In this document: positions 25,701 to 33,101 of the stretch, in pieces
Layout: the number at the start of each line of letters is the position of its first letter
Position numbering within the stretch: position 1 is the first letter of the stretch
Origin: Chryseosolibacter sp964493505
GTDB lineage: Bacteria; Bacteroidota; Bacteroidia; Cytophagales; Cyclobacteriaceae
Assembly (NCBI GenBank): GCA_964493505.1
Contig: CAZBNP010000002.1
Span: 1-64,000, forward strand
DNA length: 64,000 bases
Reading direction: 5' to 3'
The notes under the pieces: model-generated
The model's database searches: none
Told to the model about the DNA's origin: nothing
Seen by the model: only the letters and a program-made list of their open reading frames with translations
Made by a program: the position numbers and the translations under genes

Positions 25701-26765
25701 GGGCTGAGCTATGCGCGGCATTACCGGCCTGACGCCGTTATCCTTGATATGCGACTTCCGGTTATCGATGGGGCCGAAGTATTGAAGAAACTCAAAAGCA
25801 ATCCTGACTTGCGACACATTCCGGTACAGATCATCTCCGGATTCGACTATCGCAGGAAAGGCCTCGAGCTGGGTGCGCTTGACTTTATCCGAAAGCCGGT
25901 TACCCGTGACGCTTTCTGGAAGGCGATCGACAGAGTAGAGCACTTTGTTTCCAGAAAGCCAAAGGATCTGCTGATCGTTGAGGATAACAAGGAGCACAAT
26001 CTGGCTGTTCAGGAGTTGATTGGTAACGGCGATGTCAGGTGTCATTCAGCTTACTCAGGACAGGAAGCGCTGGCGTTGCTTGCCGAGAAGACCTTCGATT
26101 GTATTATCGTCGATCTCGGTCTCCCCGATATGAGTGGTTTTAATTTCCTGGAGAAGATGCGGGAGAACAGCCGGTCAAGTCGCATTCCCGTTATTGTGTA
26201 TACTGGCAAGGACCTTACCCGGGAAGAAAATTCGCTGCTGGAAAAGCTGGCGAGTACGGTGGTATTGAAAACAGCTTTTTCACATGAGCGGCTCCTCGAC
26301 GAAACGGCACTCTTCCTTCACCGCGTGGAATCGAAACTGCCGCGAGAGAAGCAGAATATCATCAGGAAACTTCATAAGACGGATGAGGTGTTAAGGGGGA
26401 AACGTGTGCTGATCGCTGACGATGACGATCGGAATGTATATTCTTTGCTCAGTGCCCTTGAGCAGGAAGGTGTAAAGGTCTTTACGGCAAACAATGGCAT
26501 GAAAGCGCTCAGCATCCTGGATAAGGAGAAAGGCATTGACATGGTACTGATGGATGTGATGATGCCGGAAATGGATGGCTTTGAGGCTACGGGTAAGATC
26601 AGGGAGTACTCTGAGTATCGAAAAATACCGATCATAGCGCTTACCGCGAAAGCGATGAAGGGCGATCGCGAGAAATGTCTGGCAGCCGGCATGTCGGATT
26701 ATATCTCGAAACCGTTGAATGTACAACAGTTGCTGTCGCTTATGCGTGTCTGGCTGTATGCGTGA
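22743..26765 (+). CDS. Hybrid sensor histidine kinase with NIT-like sensor, HAMP, GAF and three receiver domains
   Basis: A 1340-residue membrane kinase. Order: TM1 (about 13-32); a periplasmic helical domain with VERLSLLIHELQNERGGYLSFLAS, which resembles nitrate/nitrite-sensing (NIT) domains; TM2 (about 294-318); HAMP; GAF (about 425-565); a long coiled coil (565-660); a HisKA box FLSNMSHELRTPLNS with phospho-acceptor His671; the ATPase domain (N, G1 DTGAGIPEDKL, G2 KYGGTGLGLSIS). Three receiver domains follow, with phospho-acceptor Asp1002, Asp1124 and Asp1271. It is probably a multi-step phosphorelay hub. cheR follows after 46 bases. The ligand is not known. Confidence 0.93.
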   Translation: MSFLKDLSIRNKLLVISTIPLLGLALLLYQSISESLHQKNASQQVYNECERVERLSLLIHELQNERGGYLSFLASNSEQDEGRLSDQAQSTDRALSAVKDIYRTQGISTDIFIHFDSLNAFRLDVRSHAEKLNFLKTTLLNEVYHISRVSQNPEIRSRLEAHLFLLYMKEYFSRTKNILLPFFINEDFRGAEFARFVTRKGQYDLSRARFLERAQEDVAAYYAEEVEASPIAQVHAKFDSLVINPDIVHQLTGQAWWSQTASVVDAFAAAERFSLQQIRERSEILMVAMNRSVWLNVLMGVLVIALIMLLVNYTIRQIVSSLTKIKAAAQKLATGEVDILVSDDSRDEVGDLVRSFNKMADSIKGYAQTAQLIGRGDYGIEVAVRGERDVLGTALDTMRADLARLSAETEMRTWLLTGNNRLNDRLRGEKELQGLADDVIGELTRFMNAQVGALYVRENGHLALAGRYAFSSNGTNGKFDLRQGLVGQAAADGKHIIVRDIPDDYLRVTSALGNAKPRHVVVYPFKYEGEIKGVLEIGSMHGFSPADLDLLNLVNDHIGVAINATQSRQRLKALLEETQRQSEELETQQEELKQYNEELLEKTNLLLKSEEELRAQQAELQVTNEELVEKASLLEAQKQNLEYTSSQMEIKTRELEAANQYKSEFLSNMSHELRTPLNSILILAQVLIENRNKTLSSKEIQFANTILNSGNDLLNLINEILDLSRIEAGKMGLDIDSFSTDALMENLEDAFSELARSRKIKFSVRCHPKLKGKVVVSDQQRVEQVLKNFLSNAFKFTGNGGKVELMIDIPSSDVRFRKKSLEMSADKLAFVVTDTGAGIPEDKLEVIFEAFQQVDGSNKRKYGGTGLGLSISRELASLLGGEIHVTSKLGKGSAFAFYMPAEHAPGEQEQTGSNNQEQLRTGEDEPVEVVEQMPVIDASHYDDQHLVTEGDRIILIMEDDIEFSKVLLEFVHERNYKGVIAHQGDIGLSYARHYRPDAVILDMRLPVIDGAEVLKKLKSNPDLRHIPVQIISGFDYRRKGLELGALDFIRKPVTRDAFWKAIDRVEHFVSRKPKDLLIVEDNKEHNLAVQELIGNGDVRCHSAYSGQEALALLAEKTFDCIIVDLGLPDMSGFNFLEKMRENSRSSRIPVIVYTGKDLTREENSLLEKLASTVVLKTAFSHERLLDETALFLHRVESKLPREKQNIIRKLHKTDEVLRGKRVLIADDDDRNVYSLLSALEQEGVKVFTANNGMKALSILDKEKGIDMVLMDVMMPEMDGFEATGKIREYSEYRKIPIIALTAKAMKGDREKCLAAGMSDYISKPLNVQQLLSLMRVWLYA

Positions 26766-26811
26766 TAAGAACTAGTCTTTCGGTCGGTGATGATGTATCA
26801 AAAATGGTGCG

Positions 26812-27645
26812 ATGGTTATAAGGAATGTAGAGGAGATTGACTCCAACGAACTGGCAGGGTTGCTCAGTGCGATACGGCGGGTCTATGGGTACGACTTCAC
26901 GCAGTACGCAGAGCCGTCGGTCATGCGCCGGAGCATATACTTTATGAATGCCCGCATGATCCGCACCGTAAGAGAACTCAGCGGCTTGCTGCTGACGGAT
27001 GAGAATGCCTTCGGTGATTTTGTGCTGAACCTTTCCGTGACCGTCACCGAGATGTTCAGGGACCCGCAGTTCTACGCCTGTCTCCGGGCACGTGTGATGA
27101 AGCGCCTGGCGACGTATCCGTTTATCAAGATATGGATTGCGGGTTGTGCCACGGGTGAGGAAGTGTATTCCATCGCGATACTGCTGAAGGAGGAGGGGTT
27201 GCTGAATCGATCGCTTATCTATGCGACGGATATCAATCCGCAATCACTCCACCATGCAAAGGAAGGGATCTTTCCGATGGACCTGATGAAGGCCTATACG
27301 CTCAACTATCAGAATTCCGGTGGCGAAAAGGATTTTTCACAATACTACGTTGCGCACTACGATGCCGCGTTATTCGATCGCGATCTGCGGAGCAATGTCG
27401 TGTTCGCTCCGCACAACCTGGCCAGCGATCAGTCATTTAACGAGTTTCATCTCATTCTGTGCCGGAATGTGCTCATATATTTCAATCAGGGACTTCAGAA
27501 CAAAGTGATCAATCTCTTTTACGAAAGTCTGTGTGCGTTCGGTATACTGGGCCTGGGCAACAAGGAGTCGCTGGTTTTTACCGACAGGCAGAAACGTTTC
27601 GACGCTATCGATGAAAGACAGAAGATCTATATCAAAACATCTTAG
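26812..27645 (+). CDS. CheR-type protein-glutamate methyltransferase
   Basis: A 277-residue SAM-dependent methyltransferase of the CheR family. The N-terminal all-helical part (YGYDFTQYAEPSVMRRSIYFM) is followed by LSVTVTEMFRDPQFY, the SAM-binding IKIWIAGCATGEEVYSIAILL, ATDINPQSLHHAKEGIFP and the FHLILCRNVLIYFNQ motif. It lies 46 bases behind the hybrid kinase and is probably co-transcribed. No chemoreceptor or CheB methylesterase gene is near, so this is likely a non-chemotaxis signalling module, as seen often in Bacteroidota. The target glutamates are unknown. Confidence 0.9.
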   Translation: MVIRNVEEIDSNELAGLLSAIRRVYGYDFTQYAEPSVMRRSIYFMNARMIRTVRELSGLLLTDENAFGDFVLNLSVTVTEMFRDPQFYACLRARVMKRLATYPFIKIWIAGCATGEEVYSIAILLKEEGLLNRSLIYATDINPQSLHHAKEGIFPMDLMKAYTLNYQNSGGEKDFSQYYVAHYDAALFDRDLRSNVVFAPHNLASDQSFNEFHLILCRNVLIYFNQGLQNKVINLFYESLCAFGILGLGNKESLVFTDRQKRFDAIDERQKIYIKTS

Positions 27646-27746
27646 GGGTAAGGTTGCGAAAGCGGCTTCGGGTAATCGCTGATTATTGAGGATTCCGTCA
27701 AAACTTATTTTTTAAGCCGAGTTCTAGGAATTTTCAATTGCTGCCG

Positions 27747-27754
27747 TATATTTG
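27747..27754 (+). promoter_or_regulatory. -7 element (TATATTTG) of cold-shock gene 1
   Basis: A perfect TAnnTTTG match about 129 bases before the ATG at 27883; no clear -33 TTG. The implied 5' leader of over 120 bases is typical of cold-shock mRNAs, whose leaders fold differently with temperature; that role is inferred. Confidence 0.5.
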
Positions 27755-27882
27755 ACATGTCATTGCGCTTTTCGCGGCGGGCACTTCCTCCGGCCAGGCC
27801 CAATGGCGGCGAGAGTATCTCCCCACATACCTTCCTATACCGATACAGGTTCGTAACCGGAACACAATTAAATTTTAACATA

Positions 27883-28077
27883 ATGAAAGAAGGAGTAGTA
27901 AAGTTCTTTAATAACTCAAAAGGTTTTGGGTTTATAAAGCCGTCAGATTCGGGAGAGGACATCTTTGTTCATCAAAGCGGTCTTATTGACGAAATTCGTG
28001 AAAACGATAAAGTGCAATTTGAAGTGGAAAAGGGAAAGAAGGGTTTGAATGCTGTAAAGGTTCAGGTCATTCAATAA
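27883..28077 (+). CDS. Cold-shock domain protein (64 residues)
   Basis: A single cold-shock (OB-fold) domain: MKEGVVKFFNNSKGFGFIKPSDSGEDIFVHQSGL. The RNP1 motif KGFGFI and RNP2 motif DIFVHQS give the aromatic surface that binds single-stranded RNA or DNA. It acts as an RNA chaperone in the cytoplasm. ATG 27883 is the start; the frame back to 27757 adds residues unlike the family and overlaps the leader. A strong terminator follows. Another cold-shock-domain gene is next. Confidence 0.95.
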   Translation: MKEGVVKFFNNSKGFGFIKPSDSGEDIFVHQSGLIDEIRENDKVQFEVEKGKKGLNAVKVQVIQ

Positions 28078-28101
28078 TAGAATTTTGCATTGCATGCGAA
28101 G

Positions 28102-28133
28102 GCCATCTGTTTTTTAGCGGATGGCTTTTTTTT
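28102..28133 (+). terminator. Intrinsic terminator of cold-shock gene 1
   Basis: An 8-bp stem GCCATCTG / CGGATGGC (one G-T pair) with an 8-base loop, followed by eight T residues. Confidence 0.9.
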
Positions 28134-28299
28134 ATCCTCGGTATAGGCAGGGACTCCAGGTGGCGAATGCTTTTTACGGTGGGAGTTGATTCCGCACGTT
28201 CCATGAGATCTCCCGCTTCGAAAGCGGCTGTTCCTGTGTGTACGGTTAAAAGGGGGCTAAATATTCGCTGGAGAGGGCGAACTTAACGGGAAAAAATAG

Positions 28300-28307
28300 T
28301 ACCTTTG
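28300..28307 (+). promoter_or_regulatory. -7 element (TACCTTTG) of cold-shock gene 2
   Basis: A perfect TAnnTTTG match 33 bases before the ATG at 28341. No good -33 box is seen. Confidence 0.5.
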
Positions 28308-28340
28308 TTGGCAACAACATAATAGAATTGAAGTTTATCT

Positions 28341-28787
28341 ATGGCAAAATCACAGGGAACGTGGAATAAGAAAGAAATCGAAAAGAAGAAGGTTCAAAAG
28401 AAGAAAGAAAAAGAAGCGAGACGGGAAGAGCGGAAAGCCAACGCCAAGGACGGTAACAGCTTTGAAATCGCATACGTGGATGAATTCGGGAATTTTTCTT
28501 CTACACCGCCGGATCCGAGTACCCGCGTTGAAGTGAACGAGGAAGATATTCAGATAAGCGTTCCCAAGGGTGCGGCCATAAAAGAAGATCCTATCAGAAA
28601 GGGAATAGTCACATTCTTCAATTCGTCGAAAGGATACGGATTTATCAAGGATCAGGAGTCGCAGGACAGCGTCTTCGTACACATCAACAATACCCTGGAA
28701 CCCATCACTGAGAACAATCGCGTGACATTCGAGGTCGAGAAAGGGCCTAAAGGACCCAGTGCCGTAAGAGTGAAGATTTTGCGTTGA
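28341..28787 (+). CDS. Cold-shock domain protein with basic N-terminal extension
   Basis: A 148-residue protein. Residues 1-40 are extremely Lys/Arg/Glu-rich (KKEIEKKKVQKKKEKEARREER), probably a charged helix. A linker follows (SFEIAYVDEFGNFSSTPPDPS), then a C-terminal cold-shock domain from about residue 85 with KGYGFIKD (RNP1) and DSVFVHINN (RNP2). The basic tail could strengthen RNA or ribosome binding, which is inference. The architecture is common in Bacteroidota. It has its own promoter. Confidence 0.92.
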   Translation: MAKSQGTWNKKEIEKKKVQKKKEKEARREERKANAKDGNSFEIAYVDEFGNFSSTPPDPSTRVEVNEEDIQISVPKGAAIKEDPIRKGIVTFFNSSKGYGFIKDQESQDSVFVHINNTLEPITENNRVTFEVEKGPKGPSAVRVKILR

Positions 28788-28805
28788 TTCTCCTGACGCC
28801 AGGTA

Positions 28806-29849
28806 CTATAGCGTCGACATGTCTATCACAAACCGGTATCGCACATCACCTTTGAGCATTCGCTCGTAGGCTGCATTGATACCCTTGATGTCAATCACCT
28901 CAACATCTGATACTATGTGATAGGAGGAGCAGAATTCAAGCATTTCCTGGGTTTCAGGAAGGCCTCCTATGCTGGATCCCGCGATACTTCTACGGTTTGC
29001 GACGAGGGACATACCGCGAATTTCCGATGGCGTGGGAGGGACTCCAACGCAGACGTGCACACCGTTTGTATTCAGCATTTTGAGGTAGGTGTTGTAGTCG
29101 TGCTGCGCGGATACTGTGTCGATAATAAAATCGAAGTAGTTGCGCATCGGTTTAAGGTTTGCCGGATCTGTTGTCAGCACAAATCTGGAGGCGCCGAGGC
29201 GTCGGCTGTCAGCTTCTTTTTCTGCCGAGGTGCTTAGCATGGTAACCTCAGCGCCAAATGCGGATGCGAACTTGACAGCCATGTGACCGAGCCCTCCAAG
29301 ACCGAGCACCCCCACCTTGTGACCTTTTCCGACATTCCAATGCCGCAACGGGGAGTAAGTTGTTATCCCGGCGCAGAGCAGGGGTGCTACAGCTTCGAGC
29401 GCGAGGTTGGTAGGCACTTTCAGCACGAAGTCTTCATCCACGACAATTCTGTCTGAGTATCCACCATACGTGGGAGTTTTTCCGTCTTTCTCGTAACTGT
29501 TGTAGGTACCCACAGCGCCATTTTCGCAGTATTGCTCGAGGCCTAGCTTGCAGTTATCGCAGTGCCGGCATGAGTCGACGAGGCATCCGACGGCGCCGAT
29601 CTCACCGACTGAAAATTTCTTTACGTCTGCACCGACTTTCTTTACACGGCCCACAATTTCGTGGCCTGGTACCATCGGAAAGATTCCTCTTTGCCACTCA
29701 TTGCGGATCTGGTGCAGATCGGAGTGACACACTCCGCAGTACAGTATTTCGAGTTGAACGTCTTTCGGACCCACTGCCCGGCGTTCAAACGAAAACGGTT
29801 TAAGCGGCGACGTTGCATCCAGCGCTGCATATCCCTTAGTACCAATCAT
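28806..29849 (-). CDS. Zinc-dependent alcohol/aldehyde dehydrogenase, CAD/YahK-like
   Basis: A 347-residue medium-chain NAD(P)-dependent dehydrogenase. Catalytic zinc ligands are in YCGVCHSDLH and PGHEIVGRV; the structural zinc site is CRHCDNCKLGLEQYC; the Rossmann motif is GVLGLGGLGHMAVKFA. It resembles cinnamyl-alcohol/YahK-type aldehyde reductases, with NADPH as likely cofactor. ATG 29849 (MIGTKGYAALDA) is chosen from the typical family start; ATG 29873 would add eight residues, and the long frame to 30200 is not coding. It is transcribed divergently from the TPR kinase. Confidence 0.93.
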   Translation of the reverse strand: MIGTKGYAALDATSPLKPFSFERRAVGPKDVQLEILYCGVCHSDLHQIRNEWQRGIFPMVPGHEIVGRVKKVGADVKKFSVGEIGAVGCLVDSCRHCDNCKLGLEQYCENGAVGTYNSYEKDGKTPTYGGYSDRIVVDEDFVLKVPTNLALEAVAPLLCAGITTYSPLRHWNVGKGHKVGVLGLGGLGHMAVKFASAFGAEVTMLSTSAEKEADSRRLGASRFVLTTDPANLKPMRNYFDFIIDTVSAQHDYNTYLKMLNTNGVHVCVGVPPTPSEIRGMSLVANRRSIAGSSIGGLPETQEMLEFCSSYHIVSDVEVIDIKGINAAYERMLKGDVRYRFVIDMSTL

Positions 29850-30092
29850 TTTCTTTTTCGTTGTCTGCAGCATGTCTCTGTCTCTTTGGTGGAAAATATC
29901 CTCCTCCCCGCGCGGGCGTGTTAGCATAACCTGTCGCGCCGAAACTTGGTTTGCTAAAACTAAAGTATTTGATTTTTTTTTTGGAAATACTTCCGAAGGA
30001 ATTTGCCCCCGCCGGCCGCCACCACGTAAGGTTAAAGACCATTCTGCACGATAAAACTGTGGGTTTTTCGCCAACTTTGACGAAACAAGGAT

Positions 30093-32111
30093 ATGACCTT
30101 TAAACGCGGTTTTTTCCTTTTCTTTCTGTCCATATCCCCCTGTTCGCTGTTCGGGCAGGACGATGCCGATATTGCAAAATTCCATCAGTTGCTCAATCAC
30201 GGCCCGGAAGCGTCGGCGGAAGAATCACTGAAGAAAGGCGAGTTGACCCTTGAGCAGGCACGCGAGGCCGGCGACGCGCCCGCGGAGGTTAGGTCGCTCA
30301 GGTTACTCGGGCTGATCTATCTTACCCGCGTACACAACTACGAAAAAGCCCTCGATCATTTTATTGCTGCGCTTGCCCTCGCCGATTCTGCCAGGCTGGA
30401 TGACCAGCAGCTTCTGACCTACGTTGCCATCGCCCGTGTGTTTGAGACCGTCGGCGATTACTACAAAAGCGCGCAAATGCTCGGCACAGCGCTGAATATC
30501 AACCGAAACGTTCGCCATATCGATGCTGATGCACTGATTCTCAACAACCTGGGAAAGGTTAACGCTTCAAGGGGACAGCTTGATGATGCACTGAAGAATT
30601 ACCAACAGGTGCTCCGTTACCGCCGCGATATCGACCGGACATTCGAGGCGGAGGCACTTTCCCATCTCGGGCACCTGTTTACCCTTAAAGGCGATTATGA
30701 CAGTGCGCTTGCGTACCACCGCATGGCGTTGCGTGTGAACAGGGCGTTGCAGGAAAAACAGTCAGAGGCCCGGTCGCTGAACGATATCGGCATGTTGTAT
30801 GACATAATGAAGAACGGCGACAAGAGCCGGGCGAATCACCAGGTCGCGCTTGAGATACGCCAACGGCTTGGAGACGCAAGAGGTGTTGCAGAATCGCACA
30901 ACAACATCGCCGCACTCAATCTCCGGGCAGGGCAGACCGCCGATGCGATCGCCCACGGTCTACGGGCACTTGAGAACGGCAGGGAATCGCAATCGCGGGA
31001 GCTGATGCACCGGAGCTACGAGCTGCTCAGCCAGGCCTACAAAGACACGGGCGATTACCGCAACGCATTGGCTTACCTCGAACTCGGGGTAGCCATTCAG
31101 GATCTGATCCAGGCGGAGAAGCAGGAGCGACAGCTCCTGGAAACCCAAAACCGCTATGTCGTTGAAGGAAAAGAAAATGAAATCCAGAAGCTTGATGCGC
31201 TAAGGATCGAGCGTGAGCGGGAGATCGCCGCACAACAAAAGTTCAGAAACGTCTTGTTTCTCGTAGCCGTCCTGATCCTGTTGACCGCCGGACTCCTGTT
31301 TGTGCTCTACCTCGTCAAGCGTAGGTCCAATCTCCGGCTGCAGGCTGCCCGGAGGGAAGTAGAAGGGAAGAACCGGAAGTTACAGGAGCTTGTGGATACA
31401 AAAGACAAATTTTTCTCCATCATCAGCCACGACCTGAAGGGTCCCCTCAATTCACTTACTTCCTTTTCAGCGTTACTCATCCATCACACCGATAGCATGA
31501 GCCGGGAAGAGATCCAGCTGCTCGCAAAAGACCTGGATATGTCGGTCAGGAATCTGCTAACCCTTCTCGAAAACCTGCTTGAGTGGTCGAGGTCGCAGAC
31601 CGGCAACATTGATTTTACACCGGAGGAGTTCAATCTCAGTGAGTTGCTGCTCAGTAACCAAAATCTGTTGCAGGCACAGGCAGACAGCAAGAACATCTCG
31701 ATTGAAATCGCGGCCGCGCCGGATCTTATAGTCCGGCTCCACAAGAATTCGATCAACACAGTTGTCAGGAACCTGATGTCAAATAGCATCAAGTTCACAC
31801 CCCCCGGCGGAGCCATCCGTGTGACGGTTGCGACAGACTCCGCCAACCTCAGGCTTGCAGTAGCAGACACGGGGGTAGGGCTGACGAGGGAGGCCATGGA
31901 CAAGTTGTTTAAGCTCGGCACCAAGCATTCTACGAAGGGAACTGCCAACGAAAAGGGTACTGGCCTCGGCCTGGTGTTGTGCCGTGAGTTTGTGGAACAG
32001 AACGGCGGCCGGATCGACGTGGAGAGTGAGCCGGGCAAAGGATCTGTGTTCACGTGCACCTTCCGGGCAACCGTCGTGAAGCCTCAAAAACCGGCTCCTA
32101 TTTCTTTCTAG
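30093..32111 (+). CDS. Tetratricopeptide-repeat sensor histidine kinase
   Basis: A 672-residue protein with a signal peptide (to about LFGQ), a periplasmic array of six or so TPR units (about 60-340; for example ALILNNLGKVNASRGQLDDALKNYQQVLRY), a short coiled coil and a membrane helix (VLFLVAVLILLTAGLLFVLYLV, about residue 385-407). A second coiled coil precedes the kinase core: HisKA FFSIISHDLKGPLNSL with His446, and the ATPase motifs N (NLMSNSIKFT), G1 (VADTGVGLT) and G2 (EKGTGLGLVLC). No response regulator is adjacent. The signal is unknown; TPRs suggest protein partners. Confidence 0.93.
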   Translation: MTFKRGFFLFFLSISPCSLFGQDDADIAKFHQLLNHGPEASAEESLKKGELTLEQAREAGDAPAEVRSLRLLGLIYLTRVHNYEKALDHFIAALALADSARLDDQQLLTYVAIARVFETVGDYYKSAQMLGTALNINRNVRHIDADALILNNLGKVNASRGQLDDALKNYQQVLRYRRDIDRTFEAEALSHLGHLFTLKGDYDSALAYHRMALRVNRALQEKQSEARSLNDIGMLYDIMKNGDKSRANHQVALEIRQRLGDARGVAESHNNIAALNLRAGQTADAIAHGLRALENGRESQSRELMHRSYELLSQAYKDTGDYRNALAYLELGVAIQDLIQAEKQERQLLETQNRYVVEGKENEIQKLDALRIEREREIAAQQKFRNVLFLVAVLILLTAGLLFVLYLVKRRSNLRLQAARREVEGKNRKLQELVDTKDKFFSIISHDLKGPLNSLTSFSALLIHHTDSMSREEIQLLAKDLDMSVRNLLTLLENLLEWSRSQTGNIDFTPEEFNLSELLLSNQNLLQAQADSKNISIEIAAAPDLIVRLHKNSINTVVRNLMSNSIKFTPPGGAIRVTVATDSANLRLAVADTGVGLTREAMDKLFKLGTKHSTKGTANEKGTGLGLVLCREFVEQNGGRIDVESEPGKGSVFTCTFRATVVKPQKPAPISF

Positions 32112-32163
32112 CAGCAGCTTTTTTTCTCGATTAATTGCGTACTTTTCCGGTTTAAACGTATTT

Positions 32164-33090
32164 ATGGACCAAACTATTCTCCTTTGGGGAACCTTTAATA
32201 TCTTCGTTTTAGGTATGCTTGCCCTCGACCTGGGCGTTTTTCACAAGAAATCTGAAGAGATATCGATTCGAAATGCACTGTCGTGGACGGCAGTGTGGAT
32301 CACGCTGGCAATGGCGTTCAACGTGTTTATCTACCTGTATCTCGGGAAGATATCGGCGATCGAATTCTTTACGGGTTACGTCATTGAAAAGTCGCTGAGT
32401 GTTGACAATATCTTTGTCATCATTATGATCTTTTCGTATTTCCAGGTACCACCCGCCTATCAGCACAAGGTGTTATTCTGGGGTATCCTCGGTGCGCTCT
32501 TGATGAGAGTTACTTTCATATTCGCGGGTATCGAACTGATCGATCGTTTTCACTGGCTCATCTATATTTTCGGAGGTTTCCTGATCTTTACAGGTATCAG
32601 GATGATCACCGCGGGGGATGCGAAGGTCGACCCGGACAAAAATCCGGTCGTGCGGCTGGTACGGCGTATCTTCCCGGTCACCAGCACTTTTGAGTCCGAT
32701 AACTTCTTTGTGTGGCGGAATGCGAAACTCTGGGCTACGCCGTTGTTTGTTGTCGTGGTCCTTATCGAGACAACGGACCTGATCTTTGCGGTGGATTCGA
32801 TCCCGGCCATCCTGGCGATTACCGATGATCCGTTTATCGTCTATACTTCGAATGTCTTTGCTATCCTTGGTCTCAGATCTCTTTACTTTGCCCTGTCGGG
32901 AATAGAAAAATACTTTCACTATCTTAAATACGGCCTTGCAGCCATCCTGGTATTTGTTGGTGTAAAGATGTGTCTGACAGAATACTACAAGATACCTATC
33001 GTCACATCGCTGATCGTGATAGTTTCGCTGGTAGTGCTGGCGGTCATTCTTTCGGTTGTTTATCCGAAGAGAGAGAGTGTTGAGGACTGA
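32164..33090 (+). CDS. TerC/Alx-family membrane protein
   Basis: A 308-residue inner-membrane protein with about nine hydrophobic helices. Family motifs with membrane acidic residues are VIEKSLSVDNIFVIIMIF, FWGILGALLMR and VLIETTDLIFAVDSIPAILAITDDPFIVYTSNVFAILGLRSLYFAL. TerC/Alx proteins take part in metal (manganese, calcium) homeostasis and tellurite resistance; Alx-type members export Mn2+. No tellurite gene cluster is present here, so metal homeostasis is the more likely role. The upstream kinase gene ends 52 bases before. I see no yybP-ykoY-type riboswitch in the short leader. Confidence 0.9.
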   Translation: MDQTILLWGTFNIFVLGMLALDLGVFHKKSEEISIRNALSWTAVWITLAMAFNVFIYLYLGKISAIEFFTGYVIEKSLSVDNIFVIIMIFSYFQVPPAYQHKVLFWGILGALLMRVTFIFAGIELIDRFHWLIYIFGGFLIFTGIRMITAGDAKVDPDKNPVVRLVRRIFPVTSTFESDNFFVWRNAKLWATPLFVVVVLIETTDLIFAVDSIPAILAITDDPFIVYTSNVFAILGLRSLYFALSGIEKYFHYLKYGLAAILVFVGVKMCLTEYYKIPIVTSLIVIVSLVVLAVILSVVYPKRESVED

Positions 33091-33101
33091 CCTGGTTGGT
33101 G

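Noticed and set aside
30093..32111. TPR kinase as a chemotaxis CheA
   Set aside because: It has an ordinary HisKA/HATPase core with a periplasmic TPR array; no Hpt or CheW-like domain is present.
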